Shown piece after piece: positions 13,391 through 20,357 of a stretch of DNA of 20,357 nucleotides; position 1 is the stretch's first letter; the number at the start of each line of letters is the position of its first letter. The DNA is from Bacteriovoracaceae bacterium UBA4096 (GTDB lineage Bacteria; Bdellovibrionota; Bacteriovoracia; Bacteriovoracales; Bacteriovoracaceae): contig DFXY01000052.1 of the NCBI GenBank assembly GCA_002381945.1, forward strand, positions 18,928 through 39,284, written 5' to 3'. Both the position numbers and the translations under genes were made by a program. The notes beneath the pieces were generated by a model. It worked only from the letters and a program-made list of their open reading frames with translations. It was not told the DNA's origin and ran no database searches.

Positions 13391-15783
13391 AAAATTTCTA
13401 TCGTCCCTTTAGTGGCATCAATTCTCAAACGGTCACCGCTTTTAATCTTCTGAGTGGCCATCTTAACTCCCACAATAGTGGGAATATTAAGTTCTCGACC
13501 AATAATGGCAGTATGACTAAGAAGGGAGCCCTTTTCAGAAATTAACCCCTGACTTCTGGACATGATATACACCCAGGCCGGATCCGTATTTTTGGTAACC
13601 AGAATAAAGTTTTTCAAACTTGAGGTCAGGGCTTCATTGGGATTTTCAAGAACCAATGCCACACCTTCTGTTACTCCTGGTGAGACACCCTGTCCCTCCA
13701 GCGAGCCAGCTGCAATTGTGACATTAAGCTCCGGCAATAGCTCGGATTCAACCCAGGGTATGATTTCAGGATAATGTTTTTTTTTGGTCTGCCATGGACG
13801 GCGCTTGATCATGAGGTCTTGTATATCTTCTTTTTTTAATTCACTTAAGGCGAATCTCTTCCATTCATGATGATTGACTGAAAATAAATCCAGTAAGGAA
13901 AAGCTTTTCCATGAAAGGTCTTCCAGCTTTAAACTTTCACCCACATTTAAAACGAGCTGACGCAGCAGATGGTAAAACTTACCACGCCATAACCGGGTTG
14001 CCTCACGATAAGCGATTGATTCACGGGTAAAATCTACTAATTTTCTTTCGGTCCAGTTTAAATTGATATTAGCAGAACAATTCGAGACATTTTTAGTGAT
14101 GGAAGGATTGGCCTTTGCCCATTGTAGCAAGTCTTTCATTAATGTCGGGTTATTCTTCATAGGAAGACTTTCTAGTTTTAGTTCTTCAAATGATCGATCT
14201 CCATAGGCCTGTAGGAAGTGACGTAATTTTTTCACTTCTTCTCCCCATCCCTGCTCTTGAAGTTTTTTGAAACTTTCATCAAAAGGATTTAAACCCACAT
14301 CCATTTTTTCATTAGCAAAGGCCTGAATAAACTTTTCATTCAGTTCGCCCACGAGATCATTGAAATGTTCAAGGGGTTTGACTGAATCAATACCATCTGA
14401 AGTTTTAAGAAGATCGATGATCTGTTCTTCTTGAAAACCTTTTTTTCGAAGTGAGCGAGTAAGTAGACCTAAACCGATCATGATAAAGATATCATTAACA
14501 ACAGTCAGTCCAAACCCTAAGGGTCGGTTAAGCAAGTGATTGAGATACAGAATTTTAGCTTTTGATCCTTTTAGATCTTTTATATCAAGTTCAATATCTC
14601 TTTTTATCTGTTCAAGATCTTTTAATAAGAACTTGAAGGTTTTATCGCGCGTAAAGGATAACTTTAAAAGCGACCCGACAGTCGTTATGATTTCCAGAGA
14701 ATTTAATTCTGTGGAATGATAAGGGATAGAATGGCCCACCATTTTCCCACCAATCATATGATGCCAATTTTCGATATTCTTCTCACCACCAGGCAGCGCT
14801 CTTAAAACAGCATAGTAGTGTTCCAGGTTATAGTAGAGATGATCATCCACACAGCTGATGAGTTTTTTATAATGAAACTCTAATTTTTCCAGGCCTTGCC
14901 CATGGGCCCCCATGATGATGGCCGATTCTTTAAATACGTTTTCATATGCCTTTTGCACGAAACTGGCCGTAAATGGGCTGACAGTTCCGGGATAAGACTC
15001 AGAAAGATTGGTATCAACAAAATACTTCAGAGGTTTAAAAGATCTGGTAATCGGACGGATTTGGAAAAGATAGAGTTTACCGCCCTTATATCCCCATTCA
15101 ATATCACAAGGAGCACCCAGTTGCTTTTCAAGTTGAAGTGCCATTTCCACCAATTCCTGCCGTTCAACAGCACTTAGAACTTCTTTGGAATGATTAGATC
15201 GGACTTGAATCAGATCCATAGTTCTGGTTAATTGATAGTGATCCACTTCTGTTAATCCGGAGACAACACCTTCTCCCATTCCAAAAGCCGCATCAATGGC
15301 AATTGCACTTGTTGGCTCAACAGGAGAGCGGGTAAAAAGAACACCGCTTTTTTCGACGGGAATTAATTCCTGGGCAACCACGGCCATCTCCAGATCAACC
15401 ACCAGGTTTTTGCGTGAAATATACTCTTTAACCCGATCAGAAGTTACAGATGCAAATATTTTTAAAAGCGATGCTTTCCAGTTATCGCTATTAACATCCA
15501 GGAGCGTTTCAAAAAGACCAGCAAAACTAGAATCAGCATGGTCCTCTGAAATCATGGAACTTCTTAAAGCAATAAAAGGGTGTACTTTGAGAAATCTTGC
15601 AAACCTTTCTTCAACCTCTTCAGGCAAAGATTGATGATCTTTAAAATACTTAAAGGTTGCTGTTGTGATAACAAAAAAAGGCGGTACCGATGCTCCCCAC
15701 GAAGTCAGTTGTTGAAGATGAGCACCTTTGCCACCAACCATGCCAATCTTTCCTATTTCAGTCGCTTCACTTGTATAGTTCAT
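13387..15783 (-). CDS. PPDK/PEP-synthase-type ATP-dependent phosphotransferase lacking the PEP-binding domain
   Basis: Residues 1-250 are a PPDK-type ATP-grasp domain: VGGKGAHLQQL (Lys19), RSSMISED (74-81), SFAGLFETLLDV, MGEGVVSG and IEWGYKGGKLYLFQIRPIT. About 250-690 is a long, largely helical middle region without recognisable motifs. About 690-798 is the swivelling phosphohistidine domain, with KGSLLSHTAIIGREL and catalytic His757, ending in IVGV and RIDATKGTIEIL. The C-terminal PEP/pyruvate TIM barrel of real PEP synthase or PPDK is absent. This ATP-grasp, middle and His-domain order is that of rifampin phosphotransferase-type enzymes, which move the beta-phosphate of ATP to a small molecule. 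A lipid or prenyl intermediate of this operon is a likely acceptor, but that is inference. Both ends overlap neighbours by four bases (ATGA), so it is tightly coupled to ubiA-like and P450 genes. Confidence 0.88.
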   Translation of the reverse strand: MNYTSEATEIGKIGMVGGKGAHLQQLTSWGASVPPFFVITTATFKYFKDHQSLPEEVEERFARFLKVHPFIALRSSMISEDHADSSFAGLFETLLDVNSDNWKASLLKIFASVTSDRVKEYISRKNLVVDLEMAVVAQELIPVEKSGVLFTRSPVEPTSAIAIDAAFGMGEGVVSGLTEVDHYQLTRTMDLIQVRSNHSKEVLSAVERQELVEMALQLEKQLGAPCDIEWGYKGGKLYLFQIRPITRSFKPLKYFVDTNLSESYPGTVSPFTASFVQKAYENVFKESAIIMGAHGQGLEKLEFHYKKLISCVDDHLYYNLEHYYAVLRALPGGEKNIENWHHMIGGKMVGHSIPYHSTELNSLEIITTVGSLLKLSFTRDKTFKFLLKDLEQIKRDIELDIKDLKGSKAKILYLNHLLNRPLGFGLTVVNDIFIMIGLGLLTRSLRKKGFQEEQIIDLLKTSDGIDSVKPLEHFNDLVGELNEKFIQAFANEKMDVGLNPFDESFKKLQEQGWGEEVKKLRHFLQAYGDRSFEELKLESLPMKNNPTLMKDLLQWAKANPSITKNVSNCSANINLNWTERKLVDFTRESIAYREATRLWRGKFYHLLRQLVLNVGESLKLEDLSWKSFSLLDLFSVNHHEWKRFALSELKKEDIQDLMIKRRPWQTKKKHYPEIIPWVESELLPELNVTIAAGSLEGQGVSPGVTEGVALVLENPNEALTSSLKNFILVTKNTDPAWVYIMSRSQGLISEKGSLLSHTAIIGRELNIPTIVGVKMATQKIKSGDRLRIDATKGTIEIL

Positions 15784-16655
15784 AATAGAGCAGCAGTCAG
15801 AAGAGTTCCCACTATAACCAGAATCTGGGCTTCAGCAAAAGGCTTAAGGGGACGATTCAATTTTAAAGTTATCAAAAAGTAGACCGAAGGTGCTAATAAA
15901 AGAAGCTGCACCAATCCAAACAAAATACGGATCCAGATTAACGTTTCCAGTTTCTGGAAGATAACAAACACACTCGTTATAAAAACCAGTTGAAGAAGAA
16001 TCGCTATTACAATGGCCGTTCTCGGCCCAAGTATTTTAGAGTAGGTCGTATAGCCCGTTTCCTGTTCAGGAGCTCTGATTTTTCTAACAATCTCCCAGTT
16101 GGTAAAGATAAGACAAATTGGCAGGATGTAAAAAGCCTTCTCAAAAGTAACTCTGGAATCCATTTGCATACAGGCAATAATCAAATAGACAAAGTTAAAC
16201 AGAACAATCGGGTGATGGGTTATAAAAGCTAAAGGCAGATTTTTTCTCATGATATCTTCAATAAAAAACCATTTCAGCATGAGACCAGAAAAAACCAGGG
16301 TTGCTAATCCCCATAGTAAAAGAGGCATTGAAGTCATACTTAAAAAGATCACTACCATCACACAGAATATCCCCAGGGATAAGAGGTCTTTCTTGTTAAC
16401 TTTTCCGGACGGTAAAGGACGATTAGGAAAATTTAAGAGATCATCCTGATAATCCTTGAATTCATCCATTATGCGTATGAGCAAAGATATACAGGTGAGA
16501 ACCAGTGCTGGAATGATGAGCGGTAAATAGCTCTCGGTCCGGATATCAAAAAGTCTTAAATAAGTCAGTTGAATCGCCATAGCAGTCAGGATTGAACCCA
16601 GGAATGCTGAAAGTGGGAACATTTCATTCAAGTAAACACCAATACGTTTAATCAT
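15780..16655 (-). CDS. UbiA-family prenyltransferase
   Basis: This integral membrane protein has about eight or nine hydrophobic segments over 291 residues, the usual UbiA size. The first metal-diphosphate motif is present in altered form: Asp64-Glu65, Asp68 and Asp72 (MDEFKDYQDD), followed by NRPLPSG (78-84), matching NDxxDxxxD...RP..SG. The second motif, normally DxxxD-type, is replaced by NWEIVRKIRAPEQETG with Glu188, Arg191, Lys192 and Arg194, followed by the usual T-Y-S...G. Family members attach prenyl chains to aromatic, glycerol-phosphate or other acceptors. The CarS-like neighbour suggests a lipid-phosphate acceptor, as for archaeal DGGGP synthase, but the acceptor cannot be read. 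AAGGAAG lies just before the ATG. The gene follows the CarS-like gene by 7 bases and overlaps the phosphotransferase by 4. Confidence 0.82.
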   Translation of the reverse strand: MIKRIGVYLNEMFPLSAFLGSILTAMAIQLTYLRLFDIRTESYLPLIIPALVLTCISLLIRIMDEFKDYQDDLLNFPNRPLPSGKVNKKDLLSLGIFCVMVVIFLSMTSMPLLLWGLATLVFSGLMLKWFFIEDIMRKNLPLAFITHHPIVLFNFVYLIIACMQMDSRVTFEKAFYILPICLIFTNWEIVRKIRAPEQETGYTTYSKILGPRTAIVIAILLQLVFITSVFVIFQKLETLIWIRILFGLVQLLLLAPSVYFLITLKLNRPLKPFAEAQILVIVGTLLTAALL

Positions 16656-16662
16656 AACTTCC

Positions 16663-17220
16663 TTAAAATGGATTTTTCCGAATGCCTATGGAATACAACA
16701 GGACATTAATCATGAGATGCAGGACCGTACCAAAAACTATGGTAATGAACACTATTGTCCATGAAACCGGTAAAAGGAGCCAGTAGACCAAAAGACATCC
16801 AATGGCAGAATCTGCCTGATCTAAAATGACAAAGCCCCATTTATTTTTATCTGAAGTTTGGCCCTCTTTAATGCCCATTCGTCGTTTCATATAAGAATTT
16901 GGTAGTTCGGCCAGGCAATAGCCTAGTCCCAAGAGCAGCGCCAGCAACCAGGAAGGCCAGAGTGCAAGAAGTGGCGTATTTAACTCAATTATCCGTTCCA
17001 GAGCTTGGGCCAGAAGTACACCTGGCCAGGTAGCTACAGGCATTATGATGAAGCCACGCCATGTTTTGTTTAACCCAAACCACCTTTGATGAATCGGCTT
17101 CTTAAAGTAAGATAAGATATCTGCTTTTACTGCAATCATATGAAGGATACCTCCGACAATCAGAGGGATCGAAAGTAGAAAAACTTGAAGCCATTCATCA
17201 GAAGGCAAAATTGGATTCAT
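16663..17220 (-). CDS. CDP-archaeol synthase (CarS)-like membrane cytidylyltransferase
   Basis: This polytopic membrane protein of 185 residues (about five segments) is the length of archaeal CarS. It matches that family's conserved blocks: NKTWRGF (51-57), a segment AELPNSYMKRRMGIKEG (104-120) corresponding to the GD..KS..KRR.GI..G block, and LDQADSAIG (133-141) corresponding to DQ.D...G. The family transfers CMP from CTP to a lipid phosphate: CarS makes CDP-archaeol and the related CdsA makes CDP-diacylglycerol. The GD pair of the middle block is AE here, so substrate or metal binding may differ. It is the first gene of the operon. The start has no Shine-Dalgarno and a perfect TATAAT six bases upstream, so the mRNA is probably leaderless. 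Its ATG is 11 bases from the ATG of the divergent permease gene. Confidence 0.8.
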   Translation of the reverse strand: MNPILPSDEWLQVFLLSIPLIVGGILHMIAVKADILSYFKKPIHQRWFGLNKTWRGFIIMPVATWPGVLLAQALERIIELNTPLLALWPSWLLALLLGLGYCLAELPNSYMKRRMGIKEGQTSDKNKWGFVILDQADSAIGCLLVYWLLLPVSWTIVFITIVFGTVLHLMINVLLYSIGIRKNPF

Positions 17221-17226
17221 GAGTAG

Positions 17227-17232
17227 ATTATA
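17227..17232 (-). promoter_or_regulatory. Consensus -10 (TATAAT) for the lipid operon, leaderless placement
   Basis: On the minus strand TATAAT is followed by six bases and then the ATG at 17220. The predicted transcription start is at the start codon, and no Shine-Dalgarno exists. The hexamer overlaps the start codon of the divergent permease gene, so promoter use on one side may interfere with the other. The -35 position (about 17250-17255) is poor. Confidence 0.5.
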
Positions 17233-18470
17233 TGCTGAACAATGAAAATCGCTACCTTTTCAAATTTGCCTGGAAAAGCATCCGACGAAATGCAGGACGA
17301 AGTTTTTTTATCGGCTTCTCAGTCTCTCTGGCGGTTGTCATTGCAGTCTGGGTCATTGCCTTTTTTGATGGTATGAATTCTCAGATTGAAAAGGCCGTGG
17401 TTAACACCAATACAGGATTCTTTCAAATTCAGGATCCCTTATATGCCCGCTCTACTGATTCATCAAACCCAATGGAATATACCGGGGAGCTTGCCAGCAA
17501 ACTCTCTATTGCTCCGGTCACTGCGGCCTCTCCAGAACTCGTTTTAGATGGAAACATTTCAACCCCGGAAGGTTCCGCCGGGCTCATGGTCATTGGTATG
17601 GAACCCTCGCTCCATAAATCTCTTATTCCGATAAGTAAGAAAATGATAAGTGGAGACTATCTCTCAGCAAAAGATGAAACCGCTGTCATGATTGGAAAAG
17701 AATTGGCCGATTTATTTAAATTTAAAGTAGGTGATCAACTCGTCTTAAACTATCAGGATCAATTGGGTGAACTGCGTTCAGAGATTCTCAACATTAAGGG
17801 TATCTATCATTATAACAGCCGGGGATTTGAGAAGAAATTTATTTATGTAAATCAAAAAACCTGGCAACAACTTTTTCTAAAAGAAACAACCGAAAAGATT
17901 CTGTTTAATCGTATAACCGTTCTCACCCCTGGACTTATTTACGGGCCGGTGATTCAAGATAAAATCAAAGACACTCCATTGATCCTAAAAAGTTGGAAAC
18001 AGCTAAATCCCGAAATGGCAGTAGTCCTGGAATTTCATGATGGCATGATTCGTTTTTTCTTCTTAATCATCGCCATGACAATCACTATGACCATACTCAC
18101 TCCTGTGCGAATGCTCTGGCAGGAGCGGTTTAAAGAACTTAAAATGATGAGTATCATCGGTGTTTCTGTCAGTAAATTCTGGAAAATCGGAATTTACGAG
18201 GTCATTCTGATGATTGGCCTTTCGGCACTATTTTCAACGGTATTTCTCATTGCAATCATTGGAAGTCAGTCCCAAACAGGTATTAACTTTAAGTTTTTAA
18301 ATGATGGGGTCCCAATTGAAAGAGCTGGTATCAAGCTACCAGGTATTATTTATCCTGAGCTGAATGCTGAACAATTGTTAATCACTTTCCTCTTTGTCGT
18401 ATTTGTATTGGGTATTAGTTACATCTTTTCTATCTACAGGACCTTACGGAAGCTTGAGGCAGAGTTATGA
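17232..18470 (+). CDS. ABC transporter permease, FtsX/LolC/MacB type (first subunit)
   Basis: The topology is that of the FtsX-like permease family. One membrane segment near the N-terminus (about 24-48, FFIGFSVSLAVVIAVWVIAFF) is followed by a periplasmic domain of about 220 residues (about 50-270). Three C-terminal segments follow (about 275-300, 318-345, 375-402). In LolCDE and MacB systems such permeases form mechanotransmission exporters that act on substrates in the outer leaflet of the inner membrane or the periplasm. The periplasmic domain carries VIGMEPSLHKS and a VMIGKELADLFKFKVGD block typical of the MacB-like periplasmic core. The second permease starts within its last codons (ATGA) and the ATPase follows, so all subunits are co-expressed. 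Its start is 11 bases from the divergent CarS-like gene, with only a weak GAG Shine-Dalgarno. Confidence 0.88.
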   Translation: MLNNENRYLFKFAWKSIRRNAGRSFFIGFSVSLAVVIAVWVIAFFDGMNSQIEKAVVNTNTGFFQIQDPLYARSTDSSNPMEYTGELASKLSIAPVTAASPELVLDGNISTPEGSAGLMVIGMEPSLHKSLIPISKKMISGDYLSAKDETAVMIGKELADLFKFKVGDQLVLNYQDQLGELRSEILNIKGIYHYNSRGFEKKFIYVNQKTWQQLFLKETTEKILFNRITVLTPGLIYGPVIQDKIKDTPLILKSWKQLNPEMAVVLEFHDGMIRFFFLIIAMTITMTILTPVRMLWQERFKELKMMSIIGVSVSKFWKIGIYEVILMIGLSALFSTVFLIAIIGSQSQTGINFKFLNDGVPIERAGIKLPGIIYPELNAEQLLITFLFVVFVLGISYIFSIYRTLRKLEAEL

Positions 18471-19675
18471 GAAAATTTGCCTTCCAATTAAAGTTTGCTT
18501 ATCGAAATCTTTGGCGTTCACCCAAAAGAACCATCATCATGCTGCTTAGTTTGAGTCTTGGTACGGGATTTATTATTTGGGATCTGAATTTCGCTAATTC
18601 AGGCTCGCGAGAAGTAATGAAAGAGTTTCTCACTCAATACGCCGGTCAATACCACATTTCACATAAAGATTATTACGATCCAGAGAATAAAAAAGAATTT
18701 AATAATTATAAAACTATCAAAGATGAGCAGATCCAGAATAAGTCACTCTTTACTGACTCCACTCAGAGAGTTACCGCTCCTGTCTTTGTTTCGGGCGAAA
18801 AGAAGACCCTGGGAATTTTACTGACAGGACTGGAAACAGAAAAAGAAATGCGCTTAACTACCCTTGCCCGCGCCGTCACGGTCGGAAAATTTCTTGATCC
18901 TTATGGAGAAAGAGAAATTATTCTAGGCAAAAGGCTGGCCCAAAGGATCAATGCCAAAATTGGTGATGAGGTCGCTATCATTGGTCAGGCGCTAGATGGT
19001 TCAGTCGCTAATGAGCTGATGAAAGTTGTGGGCCTTCTGGATTTCGGTGGTGGAGATCTGGAAGAGTCACTGGCCTTCACTCAAATAAAATCGGCCCGTG
19101 AACTCATGGCAATGGATGAAGATCAGTATCACTTGCGGGTAAGCTTCGATATGGAGAACGAAAAGCTTCCTGTTTTGCCTGGTCTTGCTGTCACCAAGTG
19201 GACCGAACTTTTACCTGAAATCAGTGTTTCCATCCGGTTTATTGACCACTTTACCTGGGTCGTAACCTTTATCATTGTTTTAGTCATAAGCCTTGGGCTT
19301 TCAAACACCCTGATGATCACTTTTTTTGAAAGAGAGCAGGAGTTTCAAAGTCTCAACATTATTGGTGCTCAAACCAGTTGGGTCACGATGACACTCTTAC
19401 TCGAAGTTTTCATGATGGGAACAGTTGCCATAGTAACCGGAGCGATCATAGGTCATATCGTTACGACCTATTGTTATTATTTTCCAATTAATATTCAACT
19501 ATTCACCGGCGGGAAACCCATCATTATGGGTGGTATGATCATTCAACCTCTCGTCAGGATTTATCCGGTCATGGAATATTATTGGAAAGTCCCACTTCTG
19601 GTTTATTTCTTCCTTGGTTCTACCATGATCTATCCCCTTATCCGAGTGGTTCGTAGGAGTAAAAATGCAATTTGA
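18467..19675 (+). CDS. ABC transporter permease, FtsX/LolE/MacB type (second subunit)
   Basis: This is a paralogue-like partner of the preceding permease with the same layout. The first membrane segment is at about 20-40 (RTIIMLLSLSLGTGFIIW). A periplasmic domain (about 45-255) contains the REIILGKRLAQRINAKIGDEV block that matches its partner's VMIGKELADL block. C-terminal segments follow at about 260-285, 305-335 and 370-395. A cytosolic coupling-helix region, EREQEFQSLNIIGA, lies between the second and third segments and resembles the R-x-x-E-x-x-x-L-x-x-x-G pattern by which LolC/E and MacB permeases contact the ATPase. Two different permeases plus one ATPase suggest a LolCDE-like heterodimer rather than a MacB homodimer. 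The start overlaps the previous stop by four bases, with GAGG 8 bases upstream. Confidence 0.88.
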   Translation: MRKFAFQLKFAYRNLWRSPKRTIIMLLSLSLGTGFIIWDLNFANSGSREVMKEFLTQYAGQYHISHKDYYDPENKKEFNNYKTIKDEQIQNKSLFTDSTQRVTAPVFVSGEKKTLGILLTGLETEKEMRLTTLARAVTVGKFLDPYGEREIILGKRLAQRINAKIGDEVAIIGQALDGSVANELMKVVGLLDFGGGDLEESLAFTQIKSARELMAMDEDQYHLRVSFDMENEKLPVLPGLAVTKWTELLPEISVSIRFIDHFTWVVTFIIVLVISLGLSNTLMITFFEREQEFQSLNIIGAQTSWVTMTLLLEVFMMGTVAIVTGAIIGHIVTTYCYYFPINIQLFTGGKPIIMGGMIIQPLVRIYPVMEYYWKVPLLVYFFLGSTMIYPLIRVVRRSKNAI

Positions 19676-20354
19676 ACTTATCAATGTCGAAAAATTTTAT
19701 CAGGCATCAGAAGAAAATAAAGTTTATGGCGCTCGGAATGTGAATCTGTGCATCCCGGAAGGTGAATTTATGGCGTTGGTTGGCCCCTCTGGGTCAGGAA
19801 AAACCACCGTTTTAAATTTAATTGCCGGACTCATCCTTCCTACAGGTGGTTCACTTAAGCACGGTGGAAGTGACATCACTTCCCTGTCACTGGAAGAAAG
19901 AACACAGCATCGTTTAGATTATATGGGTTTTATATTTCAGGACTATCAGCTTCTTCCCATCCTGACCGCTGAAGAAAATATTGAGTTTCCTCTTCAGCTT
20001 AAAGGTTTTACTCAACAAGAAATTAAAGAACGTGTTTCCTGGGCGCTGAAACAAGTTGGTCTGGAAAAAATGGGAAAGCGTTTTCCCAAGCAGCTCTCCG
20101 GGGGACAGCAACAACGAGTTTCCATTGCCCGGGCGATTGCTGGTAAACCTCAACTCATCCTGGCAGATGAACCTACCGCCAATCTCGACTCTAAAACGGC
20201 CCAGGAGATCATCGAACTCTTCCTGAAACTCAATAAGGATTTTAAGCTAACTTTTGTCTTTTCAACCCATGATCAACGGTTAATAGATCAGGTTAGAACG
20301 GTTCTCTACATTAAAGATGGCCAGATTACAGAAACAAGGACTCACAATGTTTAA
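19665..20354 (+). CDS. ABC transporter ATP-binding protein, LolD/MacB type
   Basis: At 229 residues this is the size of LolD-class ATPases. It has Walker A GPSGSGKTT (40-48, Lys46), the Q-loop Gln92 in FQDYQLL, signature LSGGQQQR (144-151), Walker B LILADEP with catalytic Glu169, the D-loop TANLD, and H-loop His202 in FSTHDQ. The hydrophobic-leading LLPILTAEENIEFPL after the Q-loop is characteristic of the LolD/FtsE/MacB branch (type VII exporters). It would power the two upstream FtsX-like permeases. It begins 11 bases before the end of the second permease with TAGGAGT five bases upstream of its ATG. Whether this system serves lipoproteins like LolCDE or the lipid product of the adjacent operon cannot be decided from sequence. 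The context favours a dedicated substrate. Confidence 0.93.
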   Translation: MQFELINVEKFYQASEENKVYGARNVNLCIPEGEFMALVGPSGSGKTTVLNLIAGLILPTGGSLKHGGSDITSLSLEERTQHRLDYMGFIFQDYQLLPILTAEENIEFPLQLKGFTQQEIKERVSWALKQVGLEKMGKRFPKQLSGGQQQRVSIARAIAGKPQLILADEPTANLDSKTAQEIIELFLKLNKDFKLTFVFSTHDQRLIDQVRTVLYIKDGQITETRTHNV

Positions 20355-20357
20355 AAA
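20347..20357 (+). CDS. Start of a further gene in the exporter operon (partial)
   Basis: An ATG at 20347 overlaps the last codons and stop of the ATPase gene, with AAGGA six bases upstream, and opens as Met-Phe-Lys before the window ends. Coupled overlap matches the style of the operon, so another gene probably follows. Too little is visible to say what it encodes; a periplasmic or outer-membrane partner would fit. Confidence 0.45.

Noticed and set aside
13387..15783. True phosphoenolpyruvate synthase or PPDK in central metabolism
   Set aside because: The C-terminal PEP/pyruvate-binding domain is missing; the protein ends right after the phosphohistidine domain.

Overview
The window reads as chromosomal DNA of a Gram-negative, double-membrane bacterium with moderate to low G+C content. 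It encodes signal-peptide beta-barrel proteins, a lipoprotein-type lytic transglycosylase with LysM repeats, and prolipoprotein diacylglyceryl transferase (Lgt). The overall style suggests a Bdellovibrionota/Bacteriovorax-like organism, but this is an impression; no rRNA or other phylogenetic marker is present. I found no tRNA, rRNA, CRISPR array, insertion sequence or phage gene. No gene-free stretch exceeds 300 bases.

Positions 1 to about 7.9 kb are an envelope region. On the minus strand lie two porin-like outer-membrane proteins (the first cut by the window edge), a small outer-membrane barrel, a degenerate flavoprotein-like protein, and an MltD-like lytic transglycosylase. These are separated by three clear hairpin terminators. 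A small secreted protein on the plus strand converges on lgt, which sits behind an unrecognised cytosolic protein.

Positions 8.0 to 20.36 kb look like one functional block, probably for making and moving an unusual lipid. A 972-residue plus-strand protein fuses a class III PLP aminotransferase to a domain resembling cyanobacterial long-chain acyl-ACP reductase (AAR). Its predicted chemistry is acyl thioester to fatty aldehyde to fatty amine. Running toward it on the minus strand is a tightly packed five-gene operon: a CarS/CDP-archaeol-synthase-like cytidylyltransferase, a UbiA-family prenyltransferase, a PPDK-type ATP-dependent phosphotransferase without a PEP-binding domain, a cytochrome P450, and a tandem-GNAT acyltransferase-like protein. 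Divergent from this operon, with only 11 bases between start codons, is an ABC exporter of the LolCDE/MacB type (two FtsX-like permeases and an ATPase). A further gene starts at the window edge.

The working model is inference. UbiA and the CarS-like protein would build and CTP-activate an isoprenoid or other lipid alcohol, and the dikinase-like enzyme would phosphorylate an intermediate. The reductase-aminotransferase would supply a long-chain amine, the P450 and GNAT protein would tailor it, and the ABC system would extract or export the product toward the outer membrane. Two further patterns stand out. Several genes lacking a Shine-Dalgarno sequence carry a -10-like hexamer exactly six bases before the ATG, which suggests leaderless mRNAs. 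Clean dyads also sit in the divergent intergenic region ahead of the fusion gene.
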